Assembly: GCA_002422225.1 (NCBI GenBank)
Contig: DITX01000095.1
Coordinates: forward strand, 4,012-10,173
Length of the DNA stretch: 6,162 bases
Direction: 5' to 3'
Source: Gammaproteobacteria bacterium UBA6173
Lineage (GTDB): Bacteria > Pseudomonadota > Gammaproteobacteria > Pseudomonadales > Pseudohongiellaceae
Shown here: positions 1 through 5,104 of the stretch, in pieces
Layout of the letters: the number at the start of each line of letters is the position of its first letter
Position numbering within the stretch: position 1 is the first letter of the stretch
Program-made: the position numbers and the translations under genes
The notes under the pieces: generated by a model
The model's input: only the letters and a program-made list of their open reading frames with translations
Database searches by the model: none
Told to the model about the DNA's origin: nothing

Positions 1-2
1 TG

Positions 3-245
3 ATCACCCCCGATGAGGCAATTTCCGGCGCTGCACGCGCTGGGTTCAAACTCCAGCATGCCAGCAACTTGTCGGCGTATACCCGATCGTTTCATCCGAT
101 CGTATTGTTTCTGGTCAGCCAGCTTACACGTTTGCCTTTGCCTTGGGCCTATTGGCAAAACATGTCAGGTGGCACCGCGTTGCAGATTTGCCTGCGTCGT
201 GGCTGGACTCAATATCACGTGCTGGTCTGGCAACATGTGGGATGA
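3..245 (+). CDS. C-terminal part of an unidentified protein, possibly a SAM-dependent methyltransferase (5' end outside window)
   Basis: This frame is open from the left edge to the TGA at 243-245 and gives 80 residues. It has no start in the window, so the gene begins upstream. Its composition is natural for a protein: an AARAGFKL segment near residues 10-17, then a hydrophobic and aromatic stretch (HPIVLFLVSQL, about 31-41), and a GWTQYHVLVW segment close to the end. The pattern of a helix, then 'AGF+L', then a final Gly/Tyr-containing strand resembles the C-terminus of class I SAM-dependent methyltransferases. The SAM-binding motifs would lie upstream, so this is only a suggestion. A competing frame at 13-255 is rich in Cys and Ser with no recognisable pattern, and I consider it a shadow. 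That a real gene ends here is fairly likely; the function is weakly supported. Confidence 0.5.
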   Translation: MTPDEAISGAARAGFKLQHASNLSAYTRSFHPIVLFLVSQLTRLPLPWAYWQNMSGGTALQICLRRGWTQYHVLVWQHVG

Positions 246-251
246 GTCGTC

Positions 252-281
252 CTGACAACTATGTTGTTTTGCCAGTAGATT
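252..281 (+). promoter_or_regulatory. Candidate sigma-70-like promoter for the DUF305/LVIVD gene
   Basis: CTGACA at 252-257 matches the -35 consensus at five of six positions. TAGATT at 276-281 matches the -10 consensus at four of six. The spacer is 18 bp. It lies just after the upstream gene's stop and would give a leader of about 50 nt before the ATG at 339. This is consensus matching by eye only, and chance matches of this quality are common. Confidence 0.3.
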
Positions 282-338
282 CCAGATCATTTCCGTTGTA
301 GCCTTCCGTTTAAATTGGAACGGTTCACGGAGACAACC

Positions 339-2765
339 ATGTTGCGTCACACACGCTTAACATTAGCAATTTCAACTGTTTCCCTGTTTGCTGCAGGTCA
401 GGCTTTTGCCCAGCCGCCGATTATCCAGCCAGGTGCACCCGGTCAGGTCAGTCGCCAGATCAGTGTCGAGGAGGCCTCTGCCTTAGCTGGCACTCGCGTG
501 ACTGACGCCGATGTCACATTTATGCAGGACATGATCATGCACCACGATCAGGCTGTTCAGATGACCGCCATGATCGAGGGGCGCAGTCAGCGTGATGAGG
601 TTCGTCAACTGGGCGAACGCATTTCAGCCTCTCAAGATGATGAAATGCAGTTTATGGTGGACTGGCTGGAGGAGCAGGGCCAATCTGTCATACCACCGGC
701 GGCTGATCGCTCGGCACATGCTCATCACTCAGGTCACTCAACCATGGCTGGCATGTTGACTGATGCCGAGTTGGCAAATTTGCGCGCGGCGCAAGGTAAT
801 CAGTTTGACACGCTATTTATGCAGTTCATGATCAAACACCATCAGGGCGCGATCACCATGGTGGATGAATTGCTTGCCAAACAAGGCACCGCGCAGGATC
901 CCGTGTTGTTTGAATTCATTTCTGAGGTCAAGACCGAGCAGAACAGCGAAATTGAGCGCATGACAGCCATGCTGGCGACGTTTTCGCCCGATCCCCGAGT
1001 CGGGCTTGGTGCGGGCTACTACGACGCGGGTCAAGCGTCAATGAACATGAATCTGCTGGCGGCATTACCCAAGCCGGATGGTTTTTTTGATCCAGCCAAC
1101 CCCATGGGTTTGCCAATGAGCCGACTGAATCAGGCAGGCGAGGCGGCGGGTGAAGATGATGAAGAAGCCGAGCCAAGGCCCAGTCTGCTTGATTTTGCTA
1201 ACACCGACATGGCGTTTTCAGGCGATGTCATGATCGCGGGTAACTATCACGGTTTTAATGCCTACGATATCAGCAATCCATTGCGTCCCGTGCACTTGAG
1301 CTCTGTCGTTTGTCCGGGTGGTCAGGGCGATGTCTCGGTGGTTGGTAATCTGCTGATCATGTCAGTAGAGCAGAATCGTGGTCGTCTGGATTGCGGGCTG
1401 GAAGGTGTGGCAGAACGCGTCAGTGGCGAACGTTTCCGCGGTATCCGCATTTTTGATGTCAGTGATTTCAGAATGCCTATTCAGGTCGCAGCCGTTCAGA
1501 CCTGCCGTGGATCTCATACACATACCGTCGTAAAGGATCCAGATGACGACGGCAAATTTCTGGTCTACATTTCAGGTACCAGTTATGTACGCCCGGGTGA
1601 AGAGCTGGATGGTTGCATTGATGAGTCGCCGTTTAAGGATGAAGATTCAGCACGATTCCGCATCGAGGTTGTCGAAATCCCGGTAAACAACCCGGAAAAT
1701 GCGCGTATTGTCAGTCGGCCTCAGGTGTTTGCCGATCCGGTAACCGGGGTGATTGCATCCTTGTGGGAAGGCGGCGACCATGGTCCGGATACTAACCGTA
1801 CCGGTGAAACCAATCATTGCCATGACATCACTGCATTCCCGCAACTGGGCGTTGCGGCAGGTGCCTGTTCGGGTAACGGTATTTTGTTTGATATTTCCGA
1901 TCCTTTGAATCCGCAGCGCCTTGATCAGGTGATTGATACCGGTTTTGCCTATTGGCACTCGGCAACCTTTAATAATGATGGCACCAAGGTGTTGTTCACT
2001 GACGAGTGGGGCGGTGGTTCGCGTGCCCGTTGTCGGTCATTCGACCCTATGAACTGGGGCGGCAATGCTATTTATGACATCGTGGATGGCAAGCTCGAAT
2101 TCCGTGCTCACTATAAAATGCCTGCGCCACAATCTGAGGAAGAGAATTGTGTCGCTCACAACGGTTCGCTGGTGCCGGTGCCAGGTCGCGACATTTTTGT
2201 GCAATCCTGGTACCAAGGGGGCATTTCAGTGATGGATTTTACCGATTCGTCTAACCCGCGCGAAATTGCGTTTTTTGACCGTGGCCCGGTTGATTCGGAA
2301 GAATTGGTGATGGGCGGGTATTGGTCGTCTTACTGGTATAAGGGTGTGATTTACGGGACAGAGATTGCACGTGGTGTGGATGTGTTTGAGTTGGTGCCAA
2401 GTAATTTCCTGACTGAAAATGAAATTGCAGCTGCAAATCTGACAGCAACGGCTGTGTTGCACAATCCTCAGCAGCAGCGTCAAATCGATTGGCCGGCTGA
2501 GCCGGTTGTGGCGCGTGCGTACATGGATCAGTTGCGTCGTGATGATGCTTTGCCTGCGGCGCAGGATCAGGCGTTGACGGCGGCGTTGGATCGTGCGGCA
2601 ACGGTGTTTGAGGACGGTAATGGCTTGGATGCGGCGGGTGCTGAGCAATTGGAGGCGTTGGCGGTGTCGTTGGCGGGTAGTGCGGGTGGCTTTGAGGGGA
2701 TGACTCAGAAGCGTTATATGCAGTTGGCTTCGACAGTGCGGGAGATTGCTGCGCGGTTGCGCTGA
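339..2765 (+). CDS. Exported DUF305 (two units) plus LVIVD-type beta-propeller fusion protein
   Basis: The product is 808 residues. I chose the ATG at 339 because GGAG at 329-332 sits 6 nt upstream and a Sec signal peptide follows immediately (h-region about 6-19, likely cleavage after AFA at 22-24). An in-frame TTG at 315 would add eight residues ahead of the signal peptide and is less likely. Residues about 56-213 contain two DUF305-type helical units, each with an M-x-x-HH-x-x-A motif (H68/H69 and H167/H168). They are separated by a His-rich stretch (AHAHHSGHS, about 126-134). An acidic linker follows (271-278). Residues about 285-687 form repeated blades with the LVIVD signature, for example FDVSDFRMP near 372, FDISDPLNP near 517 and MDFTDSSNP near 632. 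All eight cysteines of the mature protein lie between 325 and 604. Residues about 697-808 form an Ala-rich helical tail. DUF305 belongs to a ferritin-like helical group often reported near copper genes, and LVIVD propellers are surface or periplasmic proteins of unknown activity. Export is well supported; the activity is unknown. Confidence 0.93.
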   Translation: MLRHTRLTLAISTVSLFAAGQAFAQPPIIQPGAPGQVSRQISVEEASALAGTRVTDADVTFMQDMIMHHDQAVQMTAMIEGRSQRDEVRQLGERISASQDDEMQFMVDWLEEQGQSVIPPAADRSAHAHHSGHSTMAGMLTDAELANLRAAQGNQFDTLFMQFMIKHHQGAITMVDELLAKQGTAQDPVLFEFISEVKTEQNSEIERMTAMLATFSPDPRVGLGAGYYDAGQASMNMNLLAALPKPDGFFDPANPMGLPMSRLNQAGEAAGEDDEEAEPRPSLLDFANTDMAFSGDVMIAGNYHGFNAYDISNPLRPVHLSSVVCPGGQGDVSVVGNLLIMSVEQNRGRLDCGLEGVAERVSGERFRGIRIFDVSDFRMPIQVAAVQTCRGSHTHTVVKDPDDDGKFLVYISGTSYVRPGEELDGCIDESPFKDEDSARFRIEVVEIPVNNPENARIVSRPQVFADPVTGVIASLWEGGDHGPDTNRTGETNHCHDITAFPQLGVAAGACSGNGILFDISDPLNPQRLDQVIDTGFAYWHSATFNNDGTKVLFTDEWGGGSRARCRSFDPMNWGGNAIYDIVDGKLEFRAHYKMPAPQSEEENCVAHNGSLVPVPGRDIFVQSWYQGGISVMDFTDSSNPREIAFFDRGPVDSEELVMGGYWSSYWYKGVIYGTEIARGVDVFELVPSNFLTENEIAAANLTATAVLHNPQQQRQIDWPAEPVVARAYMDQLRRDDALPAAQDQALTAALDRAATVFEDGNGLDAAGAEQLEALAVSLAGSAGGFEGMTQKRYMQLASTVREIAARLR

Positions 2766-2804
2766 ACTCAGGCAGAGTGTGCAACGGAAACCTAAGCGGG
2801 GGCC

Positions 2805-2985
2805 GCAACGGGAGCCAGGCACCGTGTCGGATCGGCCGCATCCTCTGCTGATCCGACCGGTGCTGCGGAACTCGACCTTCGCGGCTGCGCCGCTCGGGAC
2901 TCGGACAATCCTCGCACTTTTCGGTCGGATCAGCAGAGGATGAGCGCGGCCTGATTGATCCGGCACAGTGCCTGGCTCCCGTTGC
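2805..2985. repeat. Nested imperfect inverted repeat, MITE-like or palindromic intergenic element
   Basis: The outer arms are an exact 18-bp inverted pair: GCAACGGGAGCCAGGCAC at 2805-2822 and its reverse complement at 2968-2985. The inner arms are an exact 20-bp pair: CATCCTCTGCTGATCCGACC at 2839-2858 and its reverse complement at 2923-2942. The segments between outer and inner arms also align when reverse-complemented, with two small insertions on the right side. Each arm can fold on itself: TCGGATC at 2827-2833 pairs with GATCCGA at 2850-2856, and CGGATC at 2926-2931 pairs with GATCCG at 2957-2962. The 64-nt loop (2859-2922) holds a further small hairpin, GCGGC at 2881-2885 with GCCGC at 2889-2893. 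There is no transposase in the window. A non-autonomous mobile element is the best reading. Once transcribed it could fold strongly and act as a terminator or RNA stabiliser after the DUF305/LVIVD gene. Confidence 0.85.
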
Positions 2986-3071
2986 TCACTCCGGAATTGC
3001 GTTCTGGGGGCGCGTTGTCGATTTTGGGACTCGCTGGTTGGTGTGGCTCATTATGGTTTAAGGTGGCTTTG
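2986..3071. other. Leader between the palindromic element and the hydrolase-like gene
   Basis: Together with the palindromic element, this completes a stretch of about 300 bp (2766-3071) without a convincing gene. The hydrolase-like reading frame stays open through this segment, but the residues it would encode have no signal-peptide or domain character. No promoter with both -35 and -10 boxes at good spacing stands out. G-rich runs such as GGGGG at 3006-3010 could mimic a ribosome binding site for a TTG at 3015. Confidence 0.4.
3060..3066 (+). promoter_or_regulatory. Probable ribosome binding site deciding the start of the hydrolase-like gene
   Basis: AAGGTGG differs from AAGGAGG by one base and lies 5 nt upstream of the TTG at 3072. 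It is the best Shine-Dalgarno match in front of the hydrophobic signal sequence, which is why I prefer 3072 over the GTG at 3063 (inside this motif) and the TTGs at 2955, 3015 and 3024. Confidence 0.45.
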
Positions 3072-4082
3072 TTGTTGGTAATTGGCAAAATCTTTTGTGC
3101 TGTTTTTGTGTTGTGGATAGGGTCTGCAGGTGTTGCGCTGCAGGCTCAGGATTTGTCGCGGGTGACGGTTACTCGTTTGCTCGACAGGCCCATTATCACG
3201 GCGGACATGGATGCGCGCATGGGGACCAATATTCAGGGGCCGTCGTTGATTCGTGTGCCGAACTGGGTGGAGAACCCGCTGGGCAAGTACTATCTTTATT
3301 TTTCTGAACATAAAGGTGAGTACATCCGGCTTGCGTATGCGGATGAAGTGACGGGTCCCTGGACGGTGTATTCGCCTGGGACTTTGCAGTTGTCGCAGTC
3401 ATTTTTTCCGGAGACCTGTCCGCCTTGTTCTGTGCCGGAAGACAGTGTGGTGCCCGCGTATGCGCATATCGCGTCGCCGGATGTGATTGTGCGTGAGGAT
3501 CGCAAAGAGCTGGTGATGTACGTGCATGGGCGTGAGCCGATGGTGCAGGTGACGCGTTTGGCACGTTCTTCAAATGGCGTTGATTTTGAGGGGGAGCCGG
3601 AGATTCTGGGTAGACCTTATTTCCGCACGTTTCTGTATAAGGAGCATTGGTACGGTCTGGCGATGCCGGGCTTTTTCTATCGATCTGTGGATGCTTACAC
3701 CGGGTTTGAGGAAGGCCCGCGCTTCTTTAACAATGACATGCGACACTCAGCGGTGTTGGTGCGTGGCGACACCCTGTATGTGTTCTGGACGCGGGTGGGC
3801 CATGCCCCGGAAAGTATTTTGCTGACCACGATTAGCATGAGTGATGACTGGACTGCATGGTCAGAGTCGGAGACTGTTGAAGTGCTCAGACCGGAGCACC
3901 CTTGGGAGGGCGCTGATTTGCCGGTGCTACCTTCGGTCAGAGGTGATATTACGGTGCCGGCCAATCAATTGCGTGATCCGGCGGTGTTTGAAGAAGAGGG
4001 GCAGGTCTTTTTGCTGTATGCCGTTGCTGGTGAGAGTGGCATTGCCATCGCACGCGTGGACGGTATTCCACCTGCCAATTAA
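3072..4082 (+). CDS. Exported glycoside hydrolase-like five-bladed propeller protein (GH43/GH32/GH130 superfamily type)
   Basis: From the TTG at 3072 the product has 336 residues. It starts with a Sec-type signal peptide (K6, hydrophobic 7-23, likely cleavage after LQA at 23-25), so it probably acts in the periplasm or outside the cell. The mature part shows repeated blade-like segments ending in aromatic strands: NIQGPSLIRVP near 53-63, GKYYLYFSEHKG near 71-82, IRLAYADEVTGPW near 85-97, HIASPDV near 132-138, and LRDPAVFEEEGQVFLLYAV near 300-318. Aspartates in SPDV (D137) and RDPAVF (D302) sit where such folds often carry active-site or structural acids. The 'GPSLIRVP...YYLYFS.H.G' and 'A...GPW' patterns are typical of GH43-like propellers acting on glycans, but I cannot assign a substrate or confirm the catalytic residues. 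A CPPC motif (116-119) could form a disulfide. The start is uncertain: the frame is open back to 2955, but that region overlaps the inverted repeat. The end at TAA 4080-4082 is firm. Confidence 0.8.
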   Translation: MLVIGKIFCAVFVLWIGSAGVALQAQDLSRVTVTRLLDRPIITADMDARMGTNIQGPSLIRVPNWVENPLGKYYLYFSEHKGEYIRLAYADEVTGPWTVYSPGTLQLSQSFFPETCPPCSVPEDSVVPAYAHIASPDVIVREDRKELVMYVHGREPMVQVTRLARSSNGVDFEGEPEILGRPYFRTFLYKEHWYGLAMPGFFYRSVDAYTGFEEGPRFFNNDMRHSAVLVRGDTLYVFWTRVGHAPESILLTTISMSDDWTAWSESETVEVLRPEHPWEGADLPVLPSVRGDITVPANQLRDPAVFEEEGQVFLLYAVAGESGIAIARVDGIPPAN

Positions 4083-4094
4083 CAAGAACCAGAC

Positions 4095-4158
4095 GTTATC
4101 AGGACCTGAAGTTATCAGAGCCTGAAGTGATCAGAACCTTAAATGATCACAGATTAAA
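4095..4158. repeat. Short tandem repeat, 16-bp period, between convergent genes
   Basis: Three clear copies lie head to tail: GTTATCAGGACCTGAA (4095-4110), GTTATCAGAGCCTGAA (4111-4126) and GTGATCAGAACCTTAA (4127-4142). A degenerate fourth (4143-4158, ten of sixteen matching copy three) overlaps the 3' end of the minus-strand HAD gene, including its stop codon. A weaker match at 4079-4094 overlaps the stop of the plus-strand gene. There is no strong hairpin and no T-run, so it is not an obvious intrinsic terminator. It may come from local slippage duplication. Confidence 0.8.
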
Positions 4159-4968
4159 GCGCTCGCGCAAAAACACAGCAATGCCGTTTTCGTCATGATG
4201 GCCGATGACACTGGTTGATGCGGCTTTGACGACGTCTTTGGCATTGGCAGGTGCGTAGGCTTCATCTGCCATGGCAAACATGCTGAGGTCATTATCACTG
4301 TCTCCAAAACACAGGATGCGGCTGGCACCCAGACGGGTACCCAGTTGTTTTAAAGCATTGCCTTTGCTGGCCTGGCTGTGATGAATATCCATCCATTTCA
4401 GGTTCTTGTTTTCCATGGCCATGCCGGAATAAGCCACCAGGTGAGCTTCATCTGAAATATTGAGTTCAATGGCCGAAATGGTCGGATTGGTGCCAAGCAT
4501 ACTGATGTTGGTAATTTGTGATTTGGCCGGCATTTGTTGTAAAGGTAGTACGTTTGAGACCAATCTGGAAAAGAACATGTCCACCAGTCGCTGCTCAAAC
4601 TCATGCTGCACGGGCGGGTGGTAAATAAAGTGTCTATGATCTTCCGTCACGCAATGCACAAAGGGTGTAACGTTTTCAGCGATAGCCGCCCGAATGACAT
4701 GTTCCGCTTCATCGTTACTCAGGAAATTAGCCAATGACAGTGATTCACTGCCCGGATCCCAGACAATCACGCCATTGATATAGATATGTGGTAATAAAAA
4801 TCCGTGTCCTCGGATAATTTCTTGCGCAGAGTGCAGGTTACGTCCAGTTGCCACTGTGTATGCAATATTGTTGGCGGTCAGTCGTTTGAGCGTGTCCGCA
4901 GTGAAGTCGGAAATTCGATGGTCTGCGCCCAGCAGGGTGCCGTCCAAGTCAAATACTACAAGTTCCAC
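4147..4968 (-). CDS. Cof-type HAD-IIB family phosphatase
   Basis: The product has 273 residues, normal for the family. The haloacid dehalogenase motifs are all present in order: motif I FDLDGT (nucleophile D7, acid/base D9), motif II in TVATGRN (T41), motif III lysine in SKGNAL (K202), and motif IV GDSDND (D223, D227). The type IIB cap lies between motifs II and III (about 85-195). Members hydrolyse small phosphorylated metabolites such as sugar phosphates or cofactors with Mg2+ in the cytoplasm; the substrate cannot be read from the sequence. I chose the GTG at 4966-4968 because AAGGA (4976-4980 on this strand) is 7 nt upstream. A TTG at 4974 would add two residues but lies only 1 nt from that site. 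The gene is convergent with the hydrolase-like gene and divergent from the kinase gene, so it is probably transcribed alone. Confidence 0.93.
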   Translation of the reverse strand: MELVVFDLDGTLLGADHRISDFTADTLKRLTANNIAYTVATGRNLHSAQEIIRGHGFLLPHIYINGVIVWDPGSESLSLANFLSNDEAEHVIRAAIAENVTPFVHCVTEDHRHFIYHPPVQHEFEQRLVDMFFSRLVSNVLPLQQMPAKSQITNISMLGTNPTISAIELNISDEAHLVAYSGMAMENKNLKWMDIHHSQASKGNALKQLGTRLGASRILCFGDSDNDLSMFAMADEAYAPANAKDVVKAASTSVIGHHDENGIAVFLRERFNL

Positions 4969-4975
4969 ATTCAAA

Positions 4976-4980
4976 TCCTT
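4976..4980 (-). promoter_or_regulatory. Ribosome binding site supporting the GTG start of the HAD gene
   Basis: On the minus strand AAGGA ends 7 nt before GTG 4968, a normal spacing, and only 1 nt before TTG 4974. This favours the GTG and the N-terminus MELVVFDLDGT. The ATG at 4970-4968 on this strand is in another frame and stops after four codons. Confidence 0.6.
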
Positions 4981-5104
4981 GTTTGTCTAATATCATCTGG
5001 CATCTGCAAGTCGAAGGATAAACCATGTGGGTGTATGCTGCCATCTGCGAAGGCATACTTAAAAAAAGCGTATGTCGTATCAGCCGATAAATTGGGACAT
5101 TTCT

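Noticed and set aside
13..255. 80-residue plus-strand frame starting with ATG
   Set aside because: Cys- and Ser-rich with no recognisable pattern, and it overlaps the better protein-like frame 3-245, which is open from the edge.
306..323. CCGTT/AACGG hairpin just upstream of the DUF305/LVIVD gene
   Set aside because: Only five base pairs around an eight-base loop with no T-run, too weak to call a regulatory structure.
2746..2943. 65-residue plus-strand frame across the inverted repeat
   Set aside because: Its residues simply translate the two arms of the palindrome, with no independent coding sign.
2226..2966. Long minus-strand open frames (246 and 196 residues) antisense to the propeller gene
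   Set aside because: Composition dominated by Arg, His, Pro, Ser and Thr, as expected for the antisense of a G/T-rich coding strand. They overlap the well-supported gene and run into the inverted repeat.
5033..5058. GTATGC/GCATAC inverted repeat in the divergent region between the HAD and kinase genes, as a possible operator
   Set aside because: Six base pairs around a 14-base gap could occur by chance, and no promoter with good boxes and spacing overlaps it. The weak minus-strand pair TTCGAC/TATTAG and plus-strand TATGCT did not reach consensus quality.
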